DNA of 64,000 nucleotides from an uncultured Eubacteriales bacterium (GCA_900315425.1 OMZA01000002.1:62001-126000), one strand, 5' to 3'; positions 9,901 through 18,440 are shown, counted from the stretch's first letter. Notes: a model not told the origin generated them from the sequence alone. Program-made: numbers and translations.

Positions 9901-10488
9901 ATAGAGGAATATAAAGAAGTTTACGAAAGGTATTCATTCCTTAAGAATCAGCATGATGATTTGGTTAAGGCAGAAAAATCCCTTAAAGGAATTATAAATG
10001 AGTTAGATATTGGAATGAGAAAGCAGTTTAGCGAAAAATTCGAAGAAATAAAAGTAGAATTTGATAAGGTATTTAAGGAATTATTTGGTGGTGGAAGTGG
10101 TACCATTGAACTTAGTGAAGAAGCTGATGTGTTGGATGCATCCATTTCGATTATTTCTCAGCCACCTGGAAAGAAACTTCAAAATATGATGCAGTTGTCA
10201 GGTGGTGAAAAAGCACTTACAGCTATTTCATTGTTGTTTGCTATCCAGAACTTAAAACCATCTCCATTCTGTCTTTTAGATGAGATTGAAGCTGCTTTGG
10301 ATGATTCAAATGTATCCAGATATGCTAATTATTTACATAAACTTACGGAACATACACAGTTTATTGTTATTACGCATAGAAAAGGAACAATGGAAGCTGC
10401 TGATAGATTATACGGAATTACTATGCAGGAAAAAGGTATATCAACTCTTGTTTCCGTGGATTTATTGGATTCGCAGCTTACAAATTAG
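6925..10488 (+). CDS. smc: Chromosome segregation protein SMC
   Basis: SMC is the ATPase of the condensin-like complex that organises the chromosome. The 1187-residue protein has all expected parts: an N-terminal Walker A (GPNGSGKS, residues 31-38), the Q-loop region, a first coiled coil to about residue 500, a hinge near 515-665 with the conserved SMSGG motif, a second coiled coil to about residue 1000, and the C-terminal ABC signature LSGGEKAL (about residue 1092) followed by the Walker B LLDEIEAALDD. The start is preceded by CAGGAGT. It overlaps no neighbour and is probably co-transcribed with rnc and ftsY. Confidence 0.96.
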   Translation: MYLKSIEVQGFKSFANKITFDFHEGITGIVGPNGSGKSNVADAVRWVLGEQKVKSLRGSKMEDVIFAGTENRKALGFAYVAITLDNTDHSLAIDYDEVKVSRRLFRSGESEYMINGNISRLKDINELFYDTGIGQEGYSIIGQGQIDRILSGKAEERRELFDEAAGIVKYKRRKAATQKKLTEEQSNLIRVTDILNELEDRVKPLEHQAKKAKEYLQYKDELKKNDISMFLLNMTMVKDKLKDTNGKLQLVTDDYNDTEAEFKRTKEMYEGLEREIESIDLKTEEKKNEINKIQIFKEQSEGQVKVIQEQINSAKSNDALVKSRIDNIKKKNDILNTSITEYQEESKSIDESIADIKNQINKGYKELDKITESIADIMSESEDSKSEIIELLNHKSAVKSKIQRYDTMLEQISIRKAELNQKLIKFSSDKESQDKVIKELENNLKSINEDIIELNKKKNSISEKLNESKNSLATLEKKSRELSMEYQKNTTRLESLKNITERYEGYGNSIKKVMELKENNKGIIGVVADIIKVEKKYEIAIETALGGSIQNIVTDSESTAKNSIEYLKKNKYGRATFLPLSSIANRTGFKNEEVFSEKGVLGLACDLVKTKNEYQAISKYLLGRVVVVDHIDNALVIARKYKYTIRMVTLEGELINPGGSMSGGAFKNSSNLLGRRREIEDFQNAIKENKIESEKCEKDIKDIRKKVLEDSEELNRLNEVLQQQFILQNTVKLNLNQANDKLKELTEGYEDFQRESSEIGIQITDIKDNNSELQSELETYEDLNAALEEKIGDLDSKLEVWKEKEIKKQDEINNIKLRLSEFSQQKTFVNENISRIQSEIEGNDNELKIMLDNSSNSENDVKAKEEEIESIKDAIQEAILSLEEHQKDIDELIKSKENQSNEHKDFFRKREELSDRISELDKEMFRLKSQIEKYEEQENDFIDYMWNEYELTYNMSKKLVDNEKLPSASELKKCITELKSKIRKLGDVNVNSIEEYKEVYERYSFLKNQHDDLVKAEKSLKGIINELDIGMRKQFSEKFEEIKVEFDKVFKELFGGGSGTIELSEEADVLDASISIISQPPGKKLQNMMQLSGGEKALTAISLLFAIQNLKPSPFCLLDEIEAALDDSNVSRYANYLHKLTEHTQFIVITHRKGTMEAADRLYGITMQEKGISTLVSVDLLDSQLTN

Positions 10489-10525
10489 ATAAATATAAAT
10501 GAACTTTAGATAAAAGAGGTATTGT

Positions 10526-11500
10526 ATGGAAAAGGAAAAGAAAAAAGGTCTTTTTAGCAGACTTGTATCCGGACTTACTAAAACCAGAAATAACGTGGTA
10601 TCCGGAATTGATTCTATTTTTAGTGGATTCTCAAGTATTGATGATGATTTTTATGATGAAATCGAAGAGATACTTATAATGGGAGATTTGGGCGTAGAAA
10701 CTACTGAGAAAATAATTGATGACCTTAAGGATAAGGTGAAGGAAAATAAAATAAAAAAACCGGATGAATGCAAACAGCTTCTAATGGATAGCATTAAGGA
10801 ACAGATGAATATTGGTGAAAACGCTTACGATTTTGAAAATGAAAAGTCAGTTATTCTTATCATTGGTGTAAATGGCGTTGGAAAAACAACATCCATTGGA
10901 AAACTTGCGGCTCAACTTAGAAATGATGGTAAGAAAGTTATAATGGCAGCAGCAGATACATTTAGGGCAGCTGCAATTGAACAGTTGACAGAGTGGTCTC
11001 ACAGATCCGGTGCAGATATCATTGCTCAGCAGGAAGGTTCAGATCCGGCGGCAGTTATTTTTGATGCAATTCAGGCTTCTAAGGCAAGAAATGCAGACAT
11101 TCTTTTATGCGATACTGCAGGACGTCTTCATAATAAGAAAAACCTTATGGAAGAGCTCAAAAAAATTGACAGAATAATTGAAAAGGAATATAGTGGAACA
11201 AGAAGGGAAAACTTTATTGTATTAGATGCAACCACAGGTCAGAATGCATTAGCTCAGGCTAAAACATTTATGGAATGCACTAATATAACCGGAGTTATTC
11301 TTACAAAAATGGACGGAACAGCAAAGGGTGGAATTGCCGTTGCTATTCAGTCTGAATTAGGAATACCTGTAAAATATATAGGTGTCGGTGAAGGCATTGA
11401 TGATTTGCAGAAGTTTGATGCAGATGTATTTGTAGATGCCTTATTTGACGTTAAAGAAACTAATGACGAAAGGGAAGAATACAATCATGATGACACTTGA
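10526..11500 (+). CDS. ftsY: Signal recognition particle receptor FtsY
   Basis: FtsY is the membrane-associated GTPase that receives the SRP-ribosome complex. It has 324 residues, with a short basic N-terminal region rather than the long acidic A domain of Escherichia coli, followed by the NG domain. The P-loop GVNGVGKTT lies near residue 113, the DTAGRLHN motif near 197 and TKMDGTAKGG near 255. The 3' end overlaps the start of the threonine deaminase gene by 14 bases. Its partner Ffh is encoded at 18843. Confidence 0.95.
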   Translation: MEKEKKKGLFSRLVSGLTKTRNNVVSGIDSIFSGFSSIDDDFYDEIEEILIMGDLGVETTEKIIDDLKDKVKENKIKKPDECKQLLMDSIKEQMNIGENAYDFENEKSVILIIGVNGVGKTTSIGKLAAQLRNDGKKVIMAAADTFRAAAIEQLTEWSHRSGADIIAQQEGSDPAAVIFDAIQASKARNADILLCDTAGRLHNKKNLMEELKKIDRIIEKEYSGTRRENFIVLDATTGQNALAQAKTFMECTNITGVILTKMDGTAKGGIAVAIQSELGIPVKYIGVGEGIDDLQKFDADVFVDALFDVKETNDEREEYNHDDT

Positions 11501-12698
11501 AGACTTTGAAGAAGCAACGGAAGCAGTAAAAAAAGTTATTTTAAAGACAAATCTTGTATATAGTGATTATTTTAGTGATCAGACAGGAAACAAGGTATAT
11601 CTTAAACCTGAGAATATGCAGTTCACAGGAGCTTACAAGGTAAGAGGAGCTTATTACAAGATAAGTACATTATCTAAAGAAGAAAGAAAAAAGGGCCTTA
11701 TTACTGCATCTGCCGGTAATCACGCACAGGGTGTAGCATACGCAGCAAAGCTTTATGGTGTACCAGCAACTATCGTAATGCCAACTACAACACCCCTTAT
11801 GAAGGTTAATAGAACTAAAGGTTATGGCGCAGAGGTTGTTCTTCATGGAGATGTTTATGATGAAGCATGTGCTAAGGCATTAGAGATTGCTAAAGAAAAA
11901 GGGTTAACATTTATACATCCTTTTGATGATCCTGTTGTAGCAACAGGTCAGGGCACAATAGCAATGGAGATTGTTAAAGAACTTCCTACAGTAGATTATA
12001 TACTTGTACCTATAGGAGGAGGCGGACTTGCAACTGGTGTTAGTACACTTGCCAAGCTCCTTAATCCTAATATTAAAGTTATTGGTGTTGAGCCGGCAAA
12101 TGCAGCTTGTATGTCAGCTTCATTAAAAGCAGGTAAGGTTGTTACTCTAGACTCAGCTAATACAATTGCAGATGGTACAGCAGTTAAGACTCCTGGTAGT
12201 GAGATTTTCCCATATATCCAGAAGAACCTTGATGATATTATCACAATAGAAGATGACGAACTTATAGTAGCATTTCTTGATATGGTTGAGAATCACAAGA
12301 TGGTTGTTGAGAATTCAGGACTTCTTACTGTAGCAGCTCTTAATCATATTAAAGAGAAAAATAAGAGAATTGTTTCAATATTAAGTGGTGGAAACATGGA
12401 CATTATAACAATGTCTTCTATGCTCCAACATGGACTTATTGCAAGAGATAGAATATTTACAATTTCTGTTCTTCTTCCAGATAAGCCGGGTGAACTTGTT
12501 AAGGTAGCAACTCTTATTGCAAACGAACAGGGAAATGTAGTTAAGCTAGAGCATAACCAGTTTGTAAGTATTAATAGAAATGAAGCAGTAGAATTAAAGA
12601 TTACAATTGAAGCCTTTGGAACAGATCATAAGAATCAGATTATGAAGGCGTTACGTAGAGAAGGTTACACAGCAAAATTTGCACAACCAGTAATTTAA
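11487..12698 (+). CDS. ilvA: Threonine ammonia-lyase (threonine deaminase)
   Basis: This PLP enzyme converts threonine to 2-oxobutanoate and ammonia. The 403-residue form has a catalytic domain (PLP lysine Lys51 in TGAYKVRGA, SAGNHAQGVA substrate loop, GGGGLATG phosphate-binding loop) and one C-terminal ACT domain beginning at FTISVLLPDKPGEL near residue 325. The single ACT domain is typical of the short clostridial enzyme, annotated as either ilvA or tdcB, so the biosynthetic versus catabolic role is not settled by sequence. ATG 11487 follows AGGGAAG. An in-frame ATG at 11436 lies within ftsY and would add a non-homologous extension. Confidence 0.9.
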   Translation: MMTLEDFEEATEAVKKVILKTNLVYSDYFSDQTGNKVYLKPENMQFTGAYKVRGAYYKISTLSKEERKKGLITASAGNHAQGVAYAAKLYGVPATIVMPTTTPLMKVNRTKGYGAEVVLHGDVYDEACAKALEIAKEKGLTFIHPFDDPVVATGQGTIAMEIVKELPTVDYILVPIGGGGLATGVSTLAKLLNPNIKVIGVEPANAACMSASLKAGKVVTLDSANTIADGTAVKTPGSEIFPYIQKNLDDIITIEDDELIVAFLDMVENHKMVVENSGLLTVAALNHIKEKNKRIVSILSGGNMDIITMSSMLQHGLIARDRIFTISVLLPDKPGELVKVATLIANEQGNVVKLEHNQFVSINRNEAVELKITIEAFGTDHKNQIMKALRREGYTAKFAQPVI

Positions 12699-12763
12699 TG
12701 TAGATGTCGGGGTTTTACGTTAAGTTCTGCATTATTCAGGTTTTGCAAGGATAGGAGAGGCAG

Positions 12764-14041
12764 ATGAACAAACTAGAAGAAAAAGCCATAGAAACAGTTA
12801 AGAGTGCCTATCGAAATTATTTTCTGAATAAAGATACAGAATTTATTTTAGAACATTCCCTAACCCATGACGATATACCACTGTATGGAATCGTTAAGCC
12901 TGATTGGGATGGAAAATATGCGATTATTAACGAATACGAGAAGGTTCAGAATATTAGTGAGGATACATGTATTGTATCTTCACGAATAAGTTTGAAAGAT
13001 ATTACAAAAGCACAGGTTAATGAGGAAACCCTTGTTAATGGTACTTTTGTGTGTAAATTAATTAATGGTGATATTAAGTTTTTGAATATCCATTTATCAA
13101 GAGATAATGGCATCACTTATGGTGGTGCAAGAGCTATTAGTAACGACTCGGATTATAAAAAGGCTCTTAAAAATATTTTCGATGTAGTTTTCGAATATGA
13201 TTCTTTAAACAATACATTTTCTTATGACCCTGTAAAATGTAGGGAATTTTTTCAGATTGACGCACATTTTGTAAGTATGGATCAGTGGTTTTGGAATATG
13301 TGCACGGAATGTGTTCATGCTGAAGATGTGGAACTTATGGATATTTTTAGAAGCAATGATATAGGAAAACGTATAAGAGATGACAATTTGGTGGTGAATC
13401 AGGATATAAGAATCAGAAATCGTAAAAAAGGATTCATATGGGTAAGAATGATTGTAGTTTTTATTCCAAATATGTCTTGTAATTATGTTGAAAAAGTATT
13501 TGTTCTCTTTAAGAGTATTGATGAAGAAAAGAACAGAGAAATGGATTTCTTAGTGGAATCAACTCTTGATAAAATGACAGGTCTATATAACAAGTCATTT
13601 ATAAAGCAATCAATTCGAGAATTTTTAAAAACAAATCCAAATGATGTTTTTTCTCTTATTATAGTAGATGTAGACAATTACAGGCAAATTAATGATATCT
13701 TCGGTCGTATCACAGGTAACAATATCCTCATTAAGCTTGCAAAGCTTATAGAGGATTATACCGGTAACAATGATGTAGTTGGTAGAATAAATGGAGATGA
13801 ATTTGCTATATTTGCAAAATTTATTAACAATCCTGAAGAGTTGAGAGTTAAAGTATCCAATATTTTGGATAAGATTGTATTTGAGCATTGTGAAGATGGA
13901 AAATCCCATATTGTTAAATGCAGTGCCGGAGTTGCTATATTCGGTGAGGATGTTAAAACTGTAGAGGAACTATATGAGAAAGCGGATAAGAATCTATATG
14001 AAGCAAAAAAAATGGGAAGACACTCTTTCAAGATATCATAA
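12764..14041 (+). CDS. Diguanylate cyclase-like GGDEF protein with N-terminal sensor domains
   Basis: The protein has 425 residues and no obvious membrane segment. Residues about 1-125 look like a SnoaL/NTF2-like fold (AYRNYFLNKDTEFI start), about 135-250 a divergent PAS-like region (RIRNRKKGFIWVRMIVVFI), and about 265-425 a GGDEF domain starting at DKMTGLYNKSFI. The active-site motif reads NGDEF (343-347) instead of GGDEF. The rest of the catalytic core (DVDNYRQIND, FGRITGN) is kept, so it may still make c-di-GMP. No RxxD inhibitory site is seen five residues before the motif. It stands between ilvA and tcdA, with GGAGAGG upstream of the ATG. Activity is uncertain. Confidence 0.82.
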   Translation: MNKLEEKAIETVKSAYRNYFLNKDTEFILEHSLTHDDIPLYGIVKPDWDGKYAIINEYEKVQNISEDTCIVSSRISLKDITKAQVNEETLVNGTFVCKLINGDIKFLNIHLSRDNGITYGGARAISNDSDYKKALKNIFDVVFEYDSLNNTFSYDPVKCREFFQIDAHFVSMDQWFWNMCTECVHAEDVELMDIFRSNDIGKRIRDDNLVVNQDIRIRNRKKGFIWVRMIVVFIPNMSCNYVEKVFVLFKSIDEEKNREMDFLVESTLDKMTGLYNKSFIKQSIREFLKTNPNDVFSLIIVDVDNYRQINDIFGRITGNNILIKLAKLIEDYTGNNDVVGRINGDEFAIFAKFINNPEELRVKVSNILDKIVFEHCEDGKSHIVKCSAGVAIFGEDVKTVEELYEKADKNLYEAKKMGRHSFKIS

Positions 14042-14058
14042 TCAGTGGAGATAATAAT

Positions 14059-14826
14059 ATGACTAATCAATTTTCAAGAACAGCATTACTTTTTGGTAAG
14101 GACGCCATGGAAAAGCTTGAAAAATCCAGAGTAGCAGTATTTGGAATAGGTGGAGTCGGTGGTTACGTTGTGGAAGCCCTTGTTAGAAGCGGTGTTGGAA
14201 CCATAGATATAATTGATAATGATAAGGTATGTCTCAGTAATTTAAATAGACAGATAATAGCAACACATAAAACTATGGGTCGTTTTAAAACAGAAGTGAT
14301 GAAAGAACGGGCTCTTGAAATTAATCCTGAAGTAAATATCATTGAACATCGTTGTTTTTATTTACCAAAGGAAGCAAAAAGCAGAGATGAGTTTGAAAAT
14401 AACGAGGATTTTGATTTTTCTGTTTATGACTATGTAGTGGATGCCATAGATACAGTTAGTGGAAAAATTGGAATAATAGTTCAGGCAAAGGAAAGTAATA
14501 CGCCTGTAATCAGCAGCATGGGAGCTGGGAATAAAATTAATCCGACAATGCTTGAAGTAGCAGACATATATGAAACAAAGGTTTGTCCCCTGGCAAAAGT
14601 TATGAGAAAAGAACTAAAAAAAAGGGGAATACGAAGTTTGAAATGTGTATATTCAACGGAGAAAGCATTAACTCCGAAAGAAGGTAGCAAAAATACAGAA
14701 AATACATGTGAAAGAAAAAGTATTCCTGGTTCAACATCCTTTGTACCATCGGTAGCGGGACTAATAATAGCAAGTGAAGTAATAAAGGATATAACCAATG
14801 TTAGAAATGACATACCTGTAGTTTAG
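14059..14826 (+). CDS. tcdA: tRNA threonylcarbamoyladenosine dehydratase-like E1 enzyme
   Basis: The 255-residue ThiF/HesA-fold protein has the adenylate-binding GIGGVGGYVVEALVRSG near residue 30, followed by DNDKVCLSNLNRQ, both diagnostic of the E1-like superfamily. The closest characterised group is TcdA/CsdL, which cyclises t6A37 in tRNA to ct6A. The Cys-containing CPLAKVMRKELKKRG segment matches that group. It starts 17 bases after the GGDEF gene and ends at a terminator. Confidence 0.87.
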   Translation: MTNQFSRTALLFGKDAMEKLEKSRVAVFGIGGVGGYVVEALVRSGVGTIDIIDNDKVCLSNLNRQIIATHKTMGRFKTEVMKERALEINPEVNIIEHRCFYLPKEAKSRDEFENNEDFDFSVYDYVVDAIDTVSGKIGIIVQAKESNTPVISSMGAGNKINPTMLEVADIYETKVCPLAKVMRKELKKRGIRSLKCVYSTEKALTPKEGSKNTENTCERKSIPGSTSFVPSVAGLIIASEVIKDITNVRNDIPVV

Positions 14827-14866
14827 AATGTATTTTAAAAAAGAATTTGAGAAATATACAAAGATG

Positions 14867-14906
14867 AAACTGTCGCATTATGATTATATGCGGCAGTTTT
14901 TGTTAT
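14867..14906 (+). terminator. Intrinsic terminator after tcdA
   Basis: AAACTGTCGCA (14867-14877) pairs with 14889-14899 (one G-U type mismatch) and is followed by a T run. Its left arm shares the 12-mer ACTGTCGCATTA with the terminator at 118-160. Confidence 0.8.
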
Positions 14907-14936
14907 AAAGACTTATCTAATAAGATGGTGGTCTCT

Positions 14937-14965
14937 TTGTTATTTTTATTATATAGTGTTATAAT
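14937..14965 (+). promoter_or_regulatory. Promoter giving a likely leaderless acyltransferase mRNA
   Basis: TTGTTA (14937-14942), a 17-base spacer and TATAAT (14960-14965) with an extended TGT just before it. The -10 box ends only six bases before the ATG at 14972, so the expected start of transcription falls on or beside the start codon. Confidence 0.7.
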
Positions 14966-14971
14966 TGTGAA

Positions 14972-15748
14972 ATGGAAAAATATATATTTTATGAAAATGA
15001 GTTGGAAGATGAATTCGCAGGAGATTCTATAAAAGCAAAAATAATAGATGAAAAATATGATTATCAGGGTGGACTTTCTAGAAAAATAGGTCGAGTGCTG
15101 TGGTACCATATTATCGCTAAACCCATTGCATGGTGCTATATGAAGATAGCATATGGACATAAGGTGGTTAACAAAAAGGTGTTAAAGGAATTAAAGGGAA
15201 AGGCATATTATTTATATGGAAATCATACAAATAATATTGCAGATCCATTAGTACCGACAGTAATAAACTATTTTAGGTCTGTATATGTTGTTGTTCATGC
15301 CAATAACGTATCAATGAAAATACTTGGGAAAATAACACCTTCTTTAGGGGCATTGCCGTTACCGGACAATATGAAAGCTATGAAGAATTTTTCAAAGGCT
15401 ATGGAAAATATAATAGCAAAGAAAAATATAGTAACCATTTATCCGGAGGCACACATCTGGCCTTACTACACTAAAATTCGACCATTTAAAAAGGATTCTT
15501 TTGGATATCCTGTAATGTATAATGTTCCAGTGGTTTGCTTTACTAATACATATCAGAAAAGAAAATTCAGGAATAAACCAAGAATGGTAACGTATATAGA
15601 CGGACCATTTTATCCGGATCAAAATATTCCAAAACCCCAGAGGAAACAACTACTTAGAGATATGGCCTACAATGCCATGGTAGAGAGAAGTAAGAACAAT
15701 AATGTGAAACTAATAGAATATATAAAAAAAGAAAGTGAAAAGAGTTAA
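14972..15748 (+). CDS. 1-acyl-glycerol-3-phosphate acyltransferase-like protein (PlsC family)
   Basis: The 258-residue protein has a PlsC-type acyltransferase domain from about residue 55. The first motif is His85-Thr-Asn-Asn-Ile-Ala-Asp91, with five residues between His and Asp instead of the usual four. The third block is YPEAH (157-161). A hydrophobic stretch (VLWYHIIAKPIAWCYMKI, about residues 42-60) may associate with the membrane. There is no Shine-Dalgarno sequence before the ATG and the promoter lies immediately upstream, so translation is probably leaderless. It is the first gene of a cluster with two GT8 genes, suggesting glycolipid or lipid-anchored glycan synthesis. The substrate cannot be told. 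Confidence 0.8.
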   Translation: MEKYIFYENELEDEFAGDSIKAKIIDEKYDYQGGLSRKIGRVLWYHIIAKPIAWCYMKIAYGHKVVNKKVLKELKGKAYYLYGNHTNNIADPLVPTVINYFRSVYVVVHANNVSMKILGKITPSLGALPLPDNMKAMKNFSKAMENIIAKKNIVTIYPEAHIWPYYTKIRPFKKDSFGYPVMYNVPVVCFTNTYQKRKFRNKPRMVTYIDGPFYPDQNIPKPQRKQLLRDMAYNAMVERSKNNNVKLIEYIKKESEKS

Positions 15749-15749
15749 T

Positions 15750-16580
15750 ATGAATATATTATTTTCAGGTAATAGTAAAGTATTTGACGGAGTTCTTACA
15801 TGTATGCTTTCAATACTAAAAAGGACAAAGGTAAAGGATGCCTTTAATTTTTACGTTATGACCATGGACGTATCACACATAAAACCTGAATATACAGCCA
15901 TTAGCGTAGAGGATATAAAGGCACTGGATAAGATAGCAAAGACATATAATCAAAATAATCAAGTAATACGCTTAGATGTGACAGATATATACATGAGAGA
16001 ATTTGCCAATAGTCCTAATGAACAGTGTTACTGTTCACCATATACGTTACTTAGATTGTTTATGGATTTAATACCGGATATTCCGGATAAAATGCTGTAT
16101 TTGGATGTAGATATTATGTTTAACAGAGATATAGCGTTGTTGTATGATATTGAATTAGGTAATTATGAGTACGCAGCAGCAAGAGATCACTATGGTAAGT
16201 TTCTTATAAATCCTAATTATATAAACGCTGGAGTATTGTTATTTAATGTAAAGATGATTAAAAGAACCGGGCTTTTAAAGAAGGCCAGAAAGCTTATTAA
16301 AACAAAGAAACTTATGTTTGCAGATCAGGACGCTATTTATAAAAGCACTATAAGAAAGAAAATGTTGCCCCAGAGATTTAATGATCAAAAATTTTTACAC
16401 CCTCATACAGTGGTTAGACATTTTTCAAAAAGACTATTTTATTTGCCATACCCACATACAGAAAATGTAAAGCAGTGGCAACTAAGTAGAATGTACAGAG
16501 TGTTTGGATATACCAGGTTTGATGACATTTTGTATGAATATATGTATTGGAAAGGAAAACATATAAGAAATGAAATTTAA
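15750..16580 (+). CDS. Family 8 glycosyltransferase
   Basis: This 276-residue GT8 enzyme has the N-terminal nucleotide-sugar binding start (NILFSGNSKVFDGVLTCMLSILK) and a DxD metal motif in YLDVDIMFN, followed by YINAGVLLFNV, a standard GT8 block. The family includes glucosyl and galactosyl transferases acting on glycans or lipids. ATG 15750 is preferred; GTG 15735, overlapping the upstream gene, is an alternative, and neither has a strong ribosome binding site. It is very likely translationally coupled to the acyltransferase gene before it, and overlaps the next gene by 11 bases. Confidence 0.85.
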   Translation: MNILFSGNSKVFDGVLTCMLSILKRTKVKDAFNFYVMTMDVSHIKPEYTAISVEDIKALDKIAKTYNQNNQVIRLDVTDIYMREFANSPNEQCYCSPYTLLRLFMDLIPDIPDKMLYLDVDIMFNRDIALLYDIELGNYEYAAARDHYGKFLINPNYINAGVLLFNVKMIKRTGLLKKARKLIKTKKLMFADQDAIYKSTIRKKMLPQRFNDQKFLHPHTVVRHFSKRLFYLPYPHTENVKQWQLSRMYRVFGYTRFDDILYEYMYWKGKHIRNEI

Positions 16581-18399
16581 ACACAGAAAATTTATTATTA
16601 AGAGCAAAGAAATACCGATATTTTTTGCCTGCGATGACGGATATATAAGATTCATGATGGTTACCATGAACTCAATAATTAAACATGCTTCATCCAAGTA
16701 TCAATACAGGTTTTATGTACTCTATACGTCTATAAGCGAAAAAAATAAAGATCTTGTAAAGAAAATGGAAACTGAAAATGTAAAAATTGAATTCTGTGAT
16801 GTCAGTGAAAGGTTAGATAAGATAAAGAAGAAGCTTACAGTAAGAGATTATTATAGTCTTACCACATACTATAGGATATTTATTCCAGAAATGTATCCAA
16901 AGTATGACAAGGTTATTTATATCGATAGTGACACTGTAGTATGTCAGGATATTGTAAAGCTTTATCAGTATAATATAGGGGATAATTATGTTGGCGCAGT
17001 TCAGGATTATTTAGTAAAGAGTGTAGAGACATATGGAGAGTATGCCGAAAAGGTGCTTGGAATCTCAAGAGCAGCATATTTTAATGCAGGAATGCTGGTT
17101 ATTAACAGTAAGCAGTTTCGAAAAAATAAAATAAAAGAAAAATTTGTAGATTTAATTAATAAATATTCTTTTGTAGTTGCCCAAGATCAGGATTATCTAA
17201 ATATATTATGTCAGGATAAGGTATATTGGTTTGATTCCAGGTGGAATATTCAAATGTCAGAGGAAAAAGTCAGAGATTATGATTCGTTAGGCATAGTTCA
17301 TTATAATCTGGCAGAAAAACCATGGCACCATTTGGATTGTAAATATGCAGATCTTTTTTGGGAATATGCCAAAGATACAGTATATATTGAAGAATTAAAG
17401 CAGATACAAAGAAATTTCACTGAAAAAGATAAAGAAAATGATAAAATAGCAGGCGAAAAATTAATGAGTCTTGCCTTAAGTGAAATCTACAAAGAAGATA
17501 ACTACTTCAACCAAAATGTTACTGACCAGGAAAGAAGCCTGACAAGACAAGAAGTTATAATGAAACGAGAACAATATGAGAAGGAAGGTAGATTCATAGA
17601 AGATTTAGAAGATGATCCACCGGGAAGAGAACTTATGCCGGATGAGATTGATTATCTTAAGAAAAATATGAATAACAGAATCAGAGCCAGATATGCCTTT
17701 AAAATTGCCAGATGGTTTATGAATACAATGATTTATAAAAAACAGCTGGTGATTAAGGAGATTCGTGGTGTTGAAAATATGAGAGCAATAAAAGGTGGAG
17801 CAATAATTACCTGTAACCATTTCAATGCATTTGACAGTTTTGCAGCACAAATAGCTTACGAAAAGGCAACGTTTAGAGGAAAGTTTCCTAGAAAGAAACT
17901 TTTTAGAATTATAAAAGAAGGTAATTACACAAGTTTTGGAGGTTTCTATGGATTCCTTATGAGAAACTGTAATACTTTACCGTTAAGTTCCAATAAGCAG
18001 ACAATGAAAAAGTTATTTAAAGCCATTGAGAAAATTTTGAAAAAAGGACATTTTATACTTATTTATCCGGAGCAGAGTATGTGGTGGAATTACAGAAAGC
18101 CAAAGCCGCTGAGAAAGGGCGCATATTTCTTTGCTGTAAACAATGATGTACCGATTATTCCTTGTTTCATAACAATGGAGGATACTGACGTTCCAGGAGA
18201 GGGAGGACTTCCTGTTCAGGCCTATACTATAAATATAGCACCTCCGATTTATCCTAATCCTAACAAGAAAAAAACGGAAAATATCAAAGAAATGATGGCG
18301 AAAAATGCAAAAGTTTGGAAGGACATATACGAGATAAACTACGGAAAGAAACTGGAATATACGTGTGAAGATAAATATGTGAGAATGTATTTGGATTAA
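16570..18399 (+). CDS. Fusion of a GT8 glycosyltransferase and a PlsC-type acyltransferase
   Basis: The protein has 609 residues. Residues about 13-280 form a GT8 domain (IPIFFACDDGYIRFMMVTMNS start, DxD motif in YIDSDTVVCQDI, YFNAGMLVINSKQF). A charged linker of about 100 residues follows (QIQRNFTEKDKEND onward). Residues about 375-600 are a PlsC acyltransferase with a canonical NH-x4-D motif (His417, Asp422) and YPEQ at 499-502. The two halves correspond to the two separate upstream genes, so the cluster contains two GT8 and two acyltransferase modules. A role in making an acylated glycolipid is inferred. The start overlaps the preceding gene and has only a distant AAAGGA. Confidence 0.87.
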   Translation: MKFKHRKFIIKSKEIPIFFACDDGYIRFMMVTMNSIIKHASSKYQYRFYVLYTSISEKNKDLVKKMETENVKIEFCDVSERLDKIKKKLTVRDYYSLTTYYRIFIPEMYPKYDKVIYIDSDTVVCQDIVKLYQYNIGDNYVGAVQDYLVKSVETYGEYAEKVLGISRAAYFNAGMLVINSKQFRKNKIKEKFVDLINKYSFVVAQDQDYLNILCQDKVYWFDSRWNIQMSEEKVRDYDSLGIVHYNLAEKPWHHLDCKYADLFWEYAKDTVYIEELKQIQRNFTEKDKENDKIAGEKLMSLALSEIYKEDNYFNQNVTDQERSLTRQEVIMKREQYEKEGRFIEDLEDDPPGRELMPDEIDYLKKNMNNRIRARYAFKIARWFMNTMIYKKQLVIKEIRGVENMRAIKGGAIITCNHFNAFDSFAAQIAYEKATFRGKFPRKKLFRIIKEGNYTSFGGFYGFLMRNCNTLPLSSNKQTMKKLFKAIEKILKKGHFILIYPEQSMWWNYRKPKPLRKGAYFFAVNNDVPIIPCFITMEDTDVPGEGGLPVQAYTINIAPPIYPNPNKKKTENIKEMMAKNAKVWKDIYEINYGKKLEYTCEDKYVRMYLD

Positions 18400-18405
18400 T
18401 TAGGA

Positions 18406-18440
18406 GGTGTCAAGTAAATTTACTTGACACCTTTTCTTTT
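18406..18440 (+). terminator. Intrinsic terminator after the glycosyltransferase cluster
   Basis: A perfect palindrome with 13-base arms (GGTGTCAAGTAAA at 18406-18418 and its complement at 18419-18431) is followed by TTTTCTTTT. The 3' arm contains the -35 box of the next promoter. Confidence 0.85.
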
